From positions 16,574 to 80,573 of the forward strand of contig NZ_KB908102.1 in assembly GCF_000382345.1 (NCBI RefSeq): a stretch of DNA of 64,000 nucleotides, in the 5' to 3' direction. The first letter of the stretch is position 1, and every line of letters begins with the position of its first letter. This DNA is from Massilia niastensis DSM 21313 (GTDB lineage: Bacteria > Pseudomonadota > Gammaproteobacteria > Burkholderiales > Burkholderiaceae_D). A program made the position numbers and the translations under genes. The notes under the pieces are model-generated. The model searched no databases, was not told the DNA's origin, and saw nothing but the letters and a program-made list of their open reading frames with translations. Shown here piece after piece: positions 52,671 through 62,800 of the stretch.

Positions 52671-54042
52671 ACCGGCAGGCATGGCCGATGCGCCGCCCTG
52701 GTCGCTGCGGCGGCGCCTGCTGGCCGCGATCGTCTCGGCCAGCATCGTGCTATGGCTGGCCAGCCTGGGCATCGTCACGGTCATCTCGTGGCAGGAGACC
52801 AACGAGGTGTTCGACGACGCGCTCGAGGAGTCGGGCTACATGCTCATGGCCGCCACCACCGACTGGGACGAGCGCGGCCTGCTGGCGCAGGCGCGGCCGC
52901 CCGATGGCGGGCCTGGACGCAAGGTCGACATGCAGTACCAGATCGTGGCCGATGGCCGGGTGCTGCAGCGTACCGAAGGCGCGCCGCTGCGTCCTTTCGT
53001 CCTTGGCTTCGACGATCGGGACGGCTTTGCGGATCCTGAAGTCGACGGCAACCGCTGGCGGGTGTTCGTGGTGCGCGACGAGGCGCGCCGCTTCGAGGTG
53101 CAGGTCGGCCAGGAGCATGAGAAACGCTTCGAGATCCTGGAGGAACTGGCCGAATCGCTCTGGTTGCCGGTGCTGGGCGTGCTGGTGCTGCTGGCGCTGG
53201 TGTGCTGGATACTGACCGGGCGCGTGCTGAAGCCCTTGCGCCGGACCGCGTCGGCGATGGCGGCCAAGACGCCGGACGACCTGGCGCTGGTACCGACCGC
53301 CGGCCAGCCGCGCGAGCTGCTGCCGATCGTGCAGGCGCTGAACGGCGTGCTGGGTCGCCTCGACGCGGCGCTGCAGGCCGAGCGCCGCTTCACCGCCGAC
53401 GCCGCCCACGAGCTGCGCACGCCGCTGGCCGGGCTGCACATGCACGTGCAGCTGCTGCAACGCCAGCATCCGGACCTGGCCGCGCCTTTCCAAAAGCTGC
53501 GCCAGGATATCGCGCGCATGACGGCGCTGGTCGACAGCCTGCTGACCCTGGCCCGCCTGGACCCGCTGGCGCGCGAGCAGCTGGTGCGCCAGCCGGTGGC
53601 GCTGGCGCCCTTGCTGGAGCGGCTGCTGGCCGCCTATGCGCAGGAGGCGGCGCAGCGCGGCATCGCGCTCGGCGTGCGCTGCGAACTGGATGTGGTGGAG
53701 GCCGACCCGCAGATGCTGGAGATCGTGTTGCGCAACCTGGTCGACAATGCGCTGCGCTATTGCCCGGCCGGCAGCCGGGTCGAGATCGTGGCGGCACGGC
53801 ATGCGGGCCGGGACCGCATCGTCGTGCGCGACGACGGACCCGGCGTCGACGACGCCAGCCGCACGCGCCTGACCGAACGCTTCTTCCGCGTGCTGGGGCA
53901 GGGGCAGGGCGGCAGCGGACTGGGGCTGTCCATCGTCAAGCGCATCGTCGACCTGCACGGCATCGAGCTCGCGTTCGGCAGCGGCCTGGATGGCCGCGGG
54001 CTGGGTGTGTCGCTCGATCTGCCGCGGTCCGGCGCGTCTTAA
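52660..54042 (+). CDS. Sensor histidine kinase (QseC-like)
   Basis: 460 residues from the ATG at 52660. TM1 about 20-42, a periplasmic sensor about 45-165, TM2 about 168-190, HAMP about 190-240, H-box with His250 in ADAAHELRTPLAG, and HATPase_c (about 355-455) with NLVDNALRYCP, DDGPGVDD, ERFFRVLG, GGSGLGLSIVKRI. Periplasmic region has no sequence match by eye to adrenergic QseC. Partner is the regulator just upstream. Confidence 0.92.
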   Translation: MAAEPAGMADAPPWSLRRRLLAAIVSASIVLWLASLGIVTVISWQETNEVFDDALEESGYMLMAATTDWDERGLLAQARPPDGGPGRKVDMQYQIVADGRVLQRTEGAPLRPFVLGFDDRDGFADPEVDGNRWRVFVVRDEARRFEVQVGQEHEKRFEILEELAESLWLPVLGVLVLLALVCWILTGRVLKPLRRTASAMAAKTPDDLALVPTAGQPRELLPIVQALNGVLGRLDAALQAERRFTADAAHELRTPLAGLHMHVQLLQRQHPDLAAPFQKLRQDIARMTALVDSLLTLARLDPLAREQLVRQPVALAPLLERLLAAYAQEAAQRGIALGVRCELDVVEADPQMLEIVLRNLVDNALRYCPAGSRVEIVAARHAGRDRIVVRDDGPGVDDASRTRLTERFFRVLGQGQGGSGLGLSIVKRIVDLHGIELAFGSGLDGRGLGVSLDLPRSGAS

Positions 54043-54134
54043 GATCGGGTTAATGTCCGCCCGGTGTAATGCGTCTGTGCCTGCTGCAAGCAGCCGGCTA
54101 CGACAAACCCGCTTACACGACCAAAGGACTGACC

Positions 54135-54548
54135 ATGAAACGGATTACCAAGATCTCCTGCATCGCCGCCGCCCTGCTTGCCGGGTCGGCCGTCGCCATC
54201 GCGCAACCGGGCAGCTATACCGGACCGTCGACCAAGCCGGCGCCGGCCTCGGCGGGCTACACCGGCCCGTCGAGCGTGCCGCTGATGAGCGCCAGGGATT
54301 TGCTGGACAAGGGCAAGGACGACCAGTACGTCAAGCTGAAAGGCAAGCTGGTCAGCCACAAGGGCGGTGACGAGTATGAGTTTGCCGACCAGAGCGGCAA
54401 GATCACCGTGGAGATTTCGTCGAAACTCTTCCCTGAAGGCACGACCATCGACCACAACACGGTGGTGGAGCTGATCGGAGAGTTTGACAAGGAAACCTTC
54501 GGCGAATCGACGCTCGATGTCGAGCAGATCAAGGTGGCAGCCAAATAG
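54135..54548 (+). CDS. YgiW/YdeI-type stress-tolerance OB-fold (BOF) protein
   Basis: 137 residues from the ATG at 54135. Sec signal about 1-23 (VAIAQ). BOF-type OB fold: VPLMSARDLLDKGKDDQYVKLKGKLVSHKG (cited partly), DEYEFADQSGKITVEIS, and a closing IKV. YgiW homologues are periplasmic stress proteins commonly encoded next to QseBC; the same layout here supports it as a target. An inverted repeat CGCCAGGCA-GGCG-TGCCTGGCG (54577-54598) follows and may terminate it. Confidence 0.88.
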   Translation: MKRITKISCIAAALLAGSAVAIAQPGSYTGPSTKPAPASAGYTGPSSVPLMSARDLLDKGKDDQYVKLKGKLVSHKGGDEYEFADQSGKITVEISSKLFPEGTTIDHNTVVELIGEFDKETFGESTLDVEQIKVAAK

Positions 54549-54576
54549 GGGCTGGCAACACGGCGGACCCCCGAAC

Positions 54577-54598
54577 CGCCAGGCAGGCGTGCCTGGCG
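54577..54598 (+). terminator. Hairpin after the YgiW-type gene
   Basis: Perfect 9-bp stem CGCCAGGCA-ggcg-TGCCTGGCG without a T tract, 29 bases past the stop. Confidence 0.55.
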
Positions 54599-54641
54599 AT
54601 CGGCGATAATGGCGCATTGATTAACATGGTCCGCCTGCTGC

Positions 54642-57600
54642 ATGATGCACTTTACTCCCGAGGATCTCGTACGCCAGTTCGATCCTGCGACCTTTGCGCG
54701 TGGCGAAGGCTATGCCAGGAAAGGAATGGTGGTCAGCGTTCGCCGGGAGGGCGACCGCTTTCATGGCGAAGTCAGCGGCAGCGGTGCGAATGTCTACCAG
54801 CAGTCGATCCGCCTTGCCGCAGGCCGTCATGGCCTCAAGGTCGAGGGCAGTTGCAGCTGCCCGATGTCCTATAACTGCAAACATGTTGTGGCGGTATTAC
54901 TCGCCAGCCTGAAACAAGCCGAGCGTTTGCCGGCCTTGCCGGCTTTGCCGGGGCCGGACTTGTCGGCGGCGTCCGAGAACTGGCTGAAGCAACTGGCGCT
55001 GGCTCACATGCAAATGGCTGCGCGGGCCGAGGCGGCGCCGGCGTCCGGCCCGGCATACCGGCTCGTCTACGTGCTGGTTCCCGGCTTGCGCGGCGGCTCG
55101 CCACGGCTGCACCTGTGCAAGGCGCGCCTGCGCAAGGATGGCAGCATCGGTGCGGCCACGCTCGTCAACGAGCTCTACGGCTTGCTGGTCGCCAGGCCGG
55201 ATTATGTCGGGCAGGATGACGAAGAGCCGATCCGCCTGTTCGCCGCGCTGCGCGCGAGCAGCATGTACAACGACGACGTCAGGCCGGCCGGCCAGGTCGG
55301 CGCCCGCTTGCTGGGCCTGCTGTGCGCCGCAGGACGGCTGCTATCGGCGGACACGATCGATGACCTGAGGCGCGGCAGGCTGTATCCGCTCCGTCCCGGA
55401 CCGCTGCGGCACGCGGCGCCCGGCTGGCATGCCGAGGCGAAAGGGAGCGAATCGGTCAGGCTGTGCTGGCGGTTCGACGATGGCGCGGCGGTCGAGCACC
55501 TACTGCCGACCGAGCCGATGTGCTACCTGGATCAGGGCATGCTGGGCGAACTGGTGGTGCCGCAGGCGCTCGCGGCCCTCCCTCCCGCCACCTTGCTGAA
55601 CCTGGTGGCGCAGGCCCCGGTGCTGCACGCGGAGGAGCGCGCAGGCATGGCGGCGCGCCTGGTCGAGCAAGGCCTGGACCGCATCCTGCCCGCGCCGCAA
55701 GCGCTGCGGACGCGCCGGCGGCGCAAGATCGCGCCGACACCGCATCTGTTGCTGGACAGCCTGGTGACGGAGGTCCGCGGTGTCCTGCAATGGCATGATT
55801 ACGCAGAGCTGTTCTTCGACTATGACGGTCTTCTGACCGGAGGCGTCGACGAGTCGGTGCTGCGCAGGGTGACCGGCAACACGGTCGAACTGATCGAGCG
55901 TGACGCGGATGCCGAACGCGCCGCCGCCGCCGCCCTCGCCGAGCTCGGATTTGTCGCGCCGACAGCCAGTTCTCCGCTGTGTGATATGCCCGATGCTGTC
56001 TTGCAGTTGCCGAACCCGGCGGCCTGGCTGGCATTCGCGCGCCAGGCATTGCCGCGCCTGCGCGACGCCGGCTGGCAGATCGAGATGGAAGAGGATTACC
56101 GCTACGAACTGGCGGAAGCGCAGGACTGGTATGCCGAACTGACGGAGGAAGGCGAGGGCGTCAATGCCTGGTTCGCGCTCGAACTCGGGATCCTGGTCGA
56201 AGGCCGGCGCTATTCCCTGCTGCCGGTGCTGCTGCAGATGATACGCAATGCACCGCAGGACTTCGATGCCACGAACCTGGCGGCAATCGATGACGCCAGC
56301 GACGTCATCGTGGAGTTATCCGCCGTGACACGCGTCGCCTTGCCATGGGGACGCATCAAGCCCATTCTCGCCACGCTGGGAGAACTGTACTTCAGCGAAC
56401 GCATGGGCAGCGCGCTGCGCCTGCCGGTCGCCGACGCCGCACGCCTTGCCGAGCTGGAACGGGCGGCGCAGTTGCGCTGGCTGGGCGGGGAACGCCTGCG
56501 CGAACTGGGCAGGAAGCTGAGCCAGTTCGACGGCATCCGGCCGGTCGAGCTGCCGGCCGGCCTGCAGGCAAGCCTGCGCCCCTACCAGCGCACCGGACTG
56601 GCATGGCTGCAGTTCTTACGTGAATACGAATTCGGCGGCATCCTGGCCGACGACATGGGGCTCGGCAAAACCATCCAGACCCTGGCCCATATCCTGGTCG
56701 AAAAAGAAGCGGGACGGCTCGACCTTCCTGCGCTGGTGGTGGCGCCGACCAGCCTGATGGCCAACTGGCAGGCCGAAGCGGCCCGGTTCGCCCCGGGCCT
56801 GCGCGTATTGCTGCTGTATGGGAAGGACAGGTCGGCGCTGTTCGAGCAGATCGGCGGCGCCGACCTGGTGCTGACCACCTATGCCCTGCTGGCGCGTGAC
56901 GAGCTGGCGCTGCGCCGGCATCGCTACCACCTCCTGATCCTCGACGAGGCGCAATACATCAAGAACAGCCGCACCAAGGCAGCCCAGGCGGCCCGCCTGC
57001 TCGATGCCCGGCACCGCCTGTGCCTGACCGGCACCCCGGTGCAGAACCATCTTGGCGAACTATGGTCGCAGTTTCATTTCCTCATCCCAGGACTGCTGGG
57101 CGACGAGAAGGCATTCAATGCCGGGTTCCGCAAACCGATCGAGCAGCATGGCGACAGCTTGCGCAAGGAACTGCTGGTACGGCGCCTGAAACCGTTCATG
57201 TTGAGGCGGACCAAGGATAAGGTGGCTACCGAGTTGCCGCCGAAGACGGAGATCGTGCTGCCCGTCGAACTGGGCGGCTCCCAGCGCGACCTGTACGAGA
57301 CCGTGCGCGTGGCGATGGACCGCAAGGTGCGCGACGAAATCGACCGCAAGGGACTGGCGCGCAGCCAGATCGTGATCCTGGATGCCTTGCTCAAGCTGCG
57401 CCAGGTGTGCTGCGATCCACGCCTGCTCAAGTCCGCCGGCGAGGCCGGTTCGGCCAAGCTGGACACGCTGATGGAATTGCTCGAGACCTTGCTGAGCGAA
57501 GGGCGGAAGGTGCTGGTGTTTTCCCAGTTCACCAGCATGCTCGCGCTGATCGCGGATGAACTGCGCGCACGCGCCGTCGAGTTCGCCGTGCTGACCGGCG

Positions 57601-57965
57601 ATACGGTCGACCGCGCTGCGCCCGTGGCCGCGTTCCAGCAGGGGCAGGCCGGGGTGTTCCTGGTCAGCCTGAAGGCGGGCGGGGTCGGGCTCAATCTCAC
57701 AGCGGCCGACACCGTCATCCATTACGATCCGTGGTGGAACCCCGCCACTGAAAACCAGGCCACCGACCGCGCCTGGCGTATCGGCCAGGAGCAGCCGGTG
57801 TTCGTCTACAAACTGATCGCACGCGGCACGCTCGAGGAAAAAATCCAGGACATGCAGCGTCGCAAGGGCGAGTTGGCGAACGCCATGCTGGCGCCGGAAA
57901 CCGAACTGGCGACCGGGATCGGCCCGGACGACCTGCAGGCGATTTTCGCTCTTCCCCTTTCTTGA
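54642..57965 (+). CDS. SNF2-family helicase with N-terminal SWIM zinc finger
   Basis: 1107 residues. SWIM finger at C71-x-C73-x5-C79-x-H81 (SCSCPMSYNCKHV). A long middle region follows (about 90-640) with no motif I can name. SNF2 ATPase: ILADDMGLGKTIQTLAH (Walker A, about 670-677), LDEAQYIKN (DEAQ box, about 767), LTGTPVQNHLGELWSQ (motif III, about 795) and a C-terminal helicase lobe with QFTSMLALIADEL, SLKAGGVGLNLTAADTVIHYDPWW and ENQATDRAWRIGQEQPV. ATP-driven DNA or nucleoprotein remodelling. Next to no recombinase; convergent with the RTX gene (gap 4 bp). Confidence 0.92.
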   Translation: MMHFTPEDLVRQFDPATFARGEGYARKGMVVSVRREGDRFHGEVSGSGANVYQQSIRLAAGRHGLKVEGSCSCPMSYNCKHVVAVLLASLKQAERLPALPALPGPDLSAASENWLKQLALAHMQMAARAEAAPASGPAYRLVYVLVPGLRGGSPRLHLCKARLRKDGSIGAATLVNELYGLLVARPDYVGQDDEEPIRLFAALRASSMYNDDVRPAGQVGARLLGLLCAAGRLLSADTIDDLRRGRLYPLRPGPLRHAAPGWHAEAKGSESVRLCWRFDDGAAVEHLLPTEPMCYLDQGMLGELVVPQALAALPPATLLNLVAQAPVLHAEERAGMAARLVEQGLDRILPAPQALRTRRRRKIAPTPHLLLDSLVTEVRGVLQWHDYAELFFDYDGLLTGGVDESVLRRVTGNTVELIERDADAERAAAAALAELGFVAPTASSPLCDMPDAVLQLPNPAAWLAFARQALPRLRDAGWQIEMEEDYRYELAEAQDWYAELTEEGEGVNAWFALELGILVEGRRYSLLPVLLQMIRNAPQDFDATNLAAIDDASDVIVELSAVTRVALPWGRIKPILATLGELYFSERMGSALRLPVADAARLAELERAAQLRWLGGERLRELGRKLSQFDGIRPVELPAGLQASLRPYQRTGLAWLQFLREYEFGGILADDMGLGKTIQTLAHILVEKEAGRLDLPALVVAPTSLMANWQAEAARFAPGLRVLLLYGKDRSALFEQIGGADLVLTTYALLARDELALRRHRYHLLILDEAQYIKNSRTKAAQAARLLDARHRLCLTGTPVQNHLGELWSQFHFLIPGLLGDEKAFNAGFRKPIEQHGDSLRKELLVRRLKPFMLRRTKDKVATELPPKTEIVLPVELGGSQRDLYETVRVAMDRKVRDEIDRKGLARSQIVILDALLKLRQVCCDPRLLKSAGEAGSAKLDTLMELLETLLSEGRKVLVFSQFTSMLALIADELRARAVEFAVLTGDTVDRAAPVAAFQQGQAGVFLVSLKAGGVGLNLTAADTVIHYDPWWNPATENQATDRAWRIGQEQPVFVYKLIARGTLEEKIQDMQRRKGELANAMLAPETELATGIGPDDLQAIFALPLS

Positions 57966-57969
57966 GCGC

Positions 57970-59592
57970 TTACACGATGAAGAAATCGGCTGCGCTGATG
58001 GCCGGGTTGCCGGTCAGCGTCGCGAACTGGACCGCCAGTCCCGCGCCGTTGCCGTCCGCGTCGTAGTACAGCGCGCCGGAATCGGTGTCGTAGACGATGA
58101 AGTCGTTGCTGTCGACGGCCTTGCCTGCCGTATTCGCGGCGAAGTTCGCGGCGGCCAGCGCCACGTTTGCCGTGGCCAGCTTGGTGAAGATCGCGTTCTC
58201 CAGGCGGATGGTGTCGTCGGCCGCCGAGAAGTCCGTGATCCTGTCGATGTTCTTTGCCAGCGCCGTGTTGAAGACGAAGATATCCTTGCCGGCTCCTCCG
58301 GTCAGCGTGTCGTTGCCCGCCAAGCCGTTCAGCACGTTGGCGCCGGCATTGCCGGCGATGCCATTGTTCAGCGCATTGCCGGTACCGCTGAGGTTCGTGG
58401 TCGAGTTCATGCGCAGGTTCTCGACATTCGCGGTCAGGATATAGCTGACGGTGACGTACACGGTGTCGTTGCCGCCGATGGCCAGGCTGGTGTTGGCTTC
58501 GGTGACGAGGTCGTACTGGTTGTCCACGAAGTAGACATCGCTGCCGTCGCCGCCCGCCATGATGTCCATGCCGCCCGCGCCGTTCAGCTGGTCGTTGCCG
58601 TTCCCGCCGATCAGCATGTTCGTGGCCGCATTGCCGGTGAGCTTGTCGTTGAAGACCGAACCGATGATGTTCTCGACGTTGGAAATGGTATCGACGCCGG
58701 CGGCGCCGAGCGTTTTACCGGTCGTCAGGTTCACTTCCACGCCGCCGGTGACGATGCCGTACTCGATCGTGTCCACGCCGCCGCCGCCATTGATGATGTC
58801 ATCGCCCATGCCGCCACCGAAGAATTCGTCCGCGGCGGAGCCGGTCAGCACGTCATTGAAGCGCGAGCCGACGACGCGTTCGATCGAGGTGAGGGTATCG
58901 CTGCCGCTGCCGCCCGTGACGACGCCGGTGCCGAGATTGACATTGACCGCGGAGCTGGCGTCGAAATACAGGCTGCTGTCGATGCCGGCGCCGCCGTTGA
59001 TCCTGTCGTTGCCGCCGAAGCCCTGGAAGCTGTTATCGCCCGCGTTGCCCGTCAGCGTGTCCGCGCTCGCCGTTCCCTCGACGTCCTCGATGTTCGACAG
59101 CTTCGACGTACCGGTCGTGGTGACGGCCTGGCCGCTTGCCAGGTTGACGGTGACGGCCTCGCCGAATCCCCTGAAGCTCAGCACATCGATGCCCTTGCCG
59201 CCATCGAGCACGTCGCTGCCTTTCGAACCGGTCAGGGTGTCGTCCCAGTCGGAACCGGTGACGGTGTCATTGCCGCGCAGGACATATTGTTCGTAGCCAT
59301 AGCCGGAAGTCCCGGACGATAACAGATAGTTCCGTTCCGTGACCGCGACATCCAGGCCGGTGTACTGCAGGGTGAGTTCGCCACGTTGGGAGAACAGATA
59401 GGTCGACGTGATCTTCCCGCCGATCACGGTGTTGCCGCTATAGGTGAAGCCAGTTCCTTCGTTGCTTTCGCGCGCGATATAGTTGGCGTCGAGGAATTCA
59501 AACTTGGTCGACGTCCTTGCGCCAAATGCCGTGACCTGCCACGTCGTGTCGTAAGCGCCCCGGGTACCTGTGTGGAAGACAATATTAGCCAT
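57970..59592 (-). CDS. RTX-type calcium-binding protein
   Basis: 540 residues. N-terminal about 100 residues are not RTX and begin MANIVFHTGTRGAYDTTW without a Sec signal. Then groups of GGxGxDxL nonapeptides (VLDGGKGIDVL, FGGNDRINGGAGIDSS, IIGGNGNDQLNGAGGMD-type), spaced by beta-strand segments, and a final nonapeptide cluster TLTGGAGKDIF. C-terminus ends LTGNPAISAADFFIV, typical of type I secretion substrates of this class. Secreted through a T1SS not in the window; function likely matrix or surface. Confidence 0.88.
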   Translation of the reverse strand: MANIVFHTGTRGAYDTTWQVTAFGARTSTKFEFLDANYIARESNEGTGFTYSGNTVIGGKITSTYLFSQRGELTLQYTGLDVAVTERNYLLSSGTSGYGYEQYVLRGNDTVTGSDWDDTLTGSKGSDVLDGGKGIDVLSFRGFGEAVTVNLASGQAVTTTGTSKLSNIEDVEGTASADTLTGNAGDNSFQGFGGNDRINGGAGIDSSLYFDASSAVNVNLGTGVVTGGSGSDTLTSIERVVGSRFNDVLTGSAADEFFGGGMGDDIINGGGGVDTIEYGIVTGGVEVNLTTGKTLGAAGVDTISNVENIIGSVFNDKLTGNAATNMLIGGNGNDQLNGAGGMDIMAGGDGSDVYFVDNQYDLVTEANTSLAIGGNDTVYVTVSYILTANVENLRMNSTTNLSGTGNALNNGIAGNAGANVLNGLAGNDTLTGGAGKDIFVFNTALAKNIDRITDFSAADDTIRLENAIFTKLATANVALAAANFAANTAGKAVDSNDFIVYDTDSGALYYDADGNGAGLAVQFATLTGNPAISAADFFIV

Positions 59593-59750
59593 GAATCCGT
59601 TCTCGTTTGGTTTTTGAAGAACCTGTTGGGACAGGTTCCGGATATCGCCCGACTGGGCGATGTACCTGAGCGATTACAACATGGAAATTTTTTGAAAACT
59701 GCCCCCTTCCGGGGTGGAATCGTTGCCTGGCTTCAGGTTGGGTACAAAAC

Positions 59751-59790
59751 AAAACGGCTCACAGCGCTTTCGCTGTGAGCCGTTTTTTTC
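59751..59790. terminator. Rho-independent terminator
   Basis: AAAACGGCTCACAGCG-CTTT-CGCTGTGAGCCGTTTTTTT: perfect stem with a T7 tail on the + strand and A runs on the left. It lies between the two minus-strand RTX genes and most likely ends the one at 59817-63323. Confidence 0.85.
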
Positions 59791-59816
59791 GGTGACCTGA
59801 AATCAGGCTTCCTGCC

Positions 59817-62800
59817 TTATGTGACGATTCCGAAATCGAGATAAGTCAGCTTGGGAACGCCGGTGAGCGATGCGAACTGGATTGCAGCCGACGCCGTACC
59901 GCTGCCATCGGCGTCGTAGTACAGCGCGCCCGTGGTGCTGTTGTAGATAATGTAATCGTCCGCTTCGATCGCCTTGGTCACACCCGCGCCCTGATGCAGC
60001 CATCCCGCATCCAGGATCGTCGCTGCCGCGCCCGGCAATGCCTTGAAAATGGCTTTCGACAGTCCGATCACATCGTCTTCCACCCTGAAGTCCTTGATGG
60101 TGTCGATATTGGTGCTGCCGAGGGCTGCGTCGAACACGAAGGAGTCCTTCCCCAGGCCACCGGTCAGCACATCCTTGCCGGCGCCTCCGGACAGGATATC
60201 GTCGCCCGCGCCGCCATTGAGCGCGTCATCGCCGCCGTAGCCCAGGATGCTGTTGTTGCCGCTATTGCCGGTGAAGTTGTCGGCGAACGTCGATCCGGCG
60301 ATATCTTCGAAATTGCGAACCTTATCCGCGCCCGCGCCTCCCGAAGCGGTCGAATAACCGCTCGCGTCGACGATGCCGAGATTGAGCACGACCCCGGTAC
60401 CGGCAACGGACGAGTTCAGGGTAAAGCCAAGGAGATCCTTGCCACCCATTCCATCGAGAACGTTGGCCGCGATATTTCCTTCCATGAGATTGGCGGAAGC
60501 GTTGCCGGTACCGTTGATTGCCACCGTTCCCGACAGCACGAGCGTTTCCAGGGCGGCGCCGAGCGTGTAGCTGATCGAGCTCTGGACGATGTCCTTGCCG
60601 CCATACCCGCCACCGACATCTTCCAGTTCCTGGATGATGTCGCCGGTGTGATCGATGATGTAGGTGTCATTCCCCTGCAAGCCGCTCAGCGGGTCCGCGC
60701 CTGCCTTGCCATCCAGGTAGTCGTTGCCGAGGCCCCCTGAAAGGGAATTGCTGCCGGAATTGCCGACAAGGATATTATCGGCACTATTACCGGTCACAAA
60801 ATAATTGGCGGTGCCGGTCAGGAAGACGTTTTCGATATGAGGTCTATTGCTGAGCGAATAGTTGAAGCCGACGACTACGGTGTCGTTGCCGCCATTGGCC
60901 ACCTCGACCGCGACATCGCCGCTATTGTCGAGCATGTAGAGATCGTCCCCAAGCCCGCCTGTCATCGTATCGGCGCCGGCGCCGCCATCAAGCAGGTCGT
61001 TGCCGCTGGTGCCGTTGATCGTATCCTGCCCCTCGGCGCCGACAGTGAAGCCCTTGACGATGGTGCCGTCAGCAAATTTGTACTGCTCGACACGGTAGCT
61101 GATGTTGTAGAAATAATTCTCAACGACCATCTTGTCGCGGTTGGCGAAACTCACGACGAGATCGTTGCCCGAGCGGGCGATCCTGGTGATGTCGCGCTGG
61201 TTATAGTCGAGGAACTGCACCGTATCGACCGCCGTCCCTGCGCTGTCGTAGTCGTTGATGCTGTCGGTTCCATCGCCGCGGCGGAACAGGTAGGTGTCAT
61301 TTCCGGCGCCGCCCTCCAGCCTGTCGTCGCCCGTACCGCCCGACAGGGTGTCGTTTCCGGCGCCGCCGCGCAGGGTATCGTCGCCGGCGTCGCCATACAG
61401 GGTATCGACGAGTACGCCGCCGTTGATCCGGTCGTTGCCGCCAAGTCCATGGATCACGTTGGCCGCGTCCTCGAACCCGTTGAAGCTGTCATCGCCTTCG
61501 GTGGCCGCCAGGCGCTGCGCGATAGCAGTCCGGGTCCATGTCGTGTCGCTGAAGGCGAAGCGGTCCACCTCGTAGTTGCGATGATAGAAGTAATCGTTGA
61601 CAGTGACCCGGTCGGTCGCGCCCAGCTTGATGACCAGGTTGTTGCCGAGGCGCCCTACCGAGGTCACTGACGTGGAAGCAATGCCTTCGAAGCGCAGGGT
61701 ATCGACTTCGGTTACCGAGTTGCTGTAGTCATTGATGGCATCCGCGGCGGCCCCCTTCGTATAGCTATAGATGTCGTTGCCTGCGCCGCCCTCGAGAAAG
61801 TCATTGCCGATACCGCCGATCAGGGTATCGTCACCCCCGGCGCCAAGCAGGCGGTCCGCGCCGGCATCGCCATGCAGGACATCGGCCAGGGCGCCGCCGG
61901 TGATCCGGTCATCGCCACCAAGGCCGTGGATCGTATTGGCGACGTCATCGAATCCGGTGTAGCTGTCGTTACCTGCGGTGTAGACCAGTCGGCTGGCAAT
62001 CGCGGCCTTGTCCCAGGAAACGCCGCCACTGAAGGAAAATTTCTCGACCTGGTAGGCCTTGCTGTAGAAGTAGGCATTGACGATGACGGTGTCGGTGGTC
62101 CCATACTGGATCAGCAAGTCGTTGCCCTGGCGGGAGACCGACCGGACATCGCCGACCGCGACATCGGAAAAGCTCACGACATCGATATCGACGGTGCTCG
62201 AGCTGTAGTCATGGATCGTGTCGACGCCGTCGCCTTTCCTGACCAGATAGGTGTCATTGCCGGCTTCACCCTCAAGTTGGTCGGCGCCGAGGCCGCCGAC
62301 CAGGGTGTCGTTGCCGCCACCGCCCCTGAGCACATCCTCTCCATCGTCACCGTTGAGAACGTCATTCAGGGCGCCGCCCGTGATGCTGTCATTCCCGCCA
62401 AGGCCGGAGATCTTGTTGGCGAGATCGGTAAAGCCGCTGTAGCTGTCGTCGCCTTCCGAATACACGAGCCGGGTCGCGATGGCGGCCCGATTCCACATCT
62501 GGCCGTCGGCGAATTTCACCCCCTCGACCTGGTACTTCACGGAATAGAAATAATCGGCCACGGTGACCATATCTTCCGCGCCGTATTCCAGCACCAGGTC
62601 ATTGCCGGTCCGGTAGACCTGCTTGATGTCGGCGCTTGTGACGTCCTTGAACACGATCGTGTCGATCGGCGTCGAATTGTCGTGGTAGTCGCGTATGACG
62701 TCGCTTCCATCCCCTTTGGCGAGATGATAGATATCCGCACCGTCGCCGCCGCTCAGGATGTCATCGCCGCGACCGCCGGTCAGCTGGTCGGCGCCGTTAT

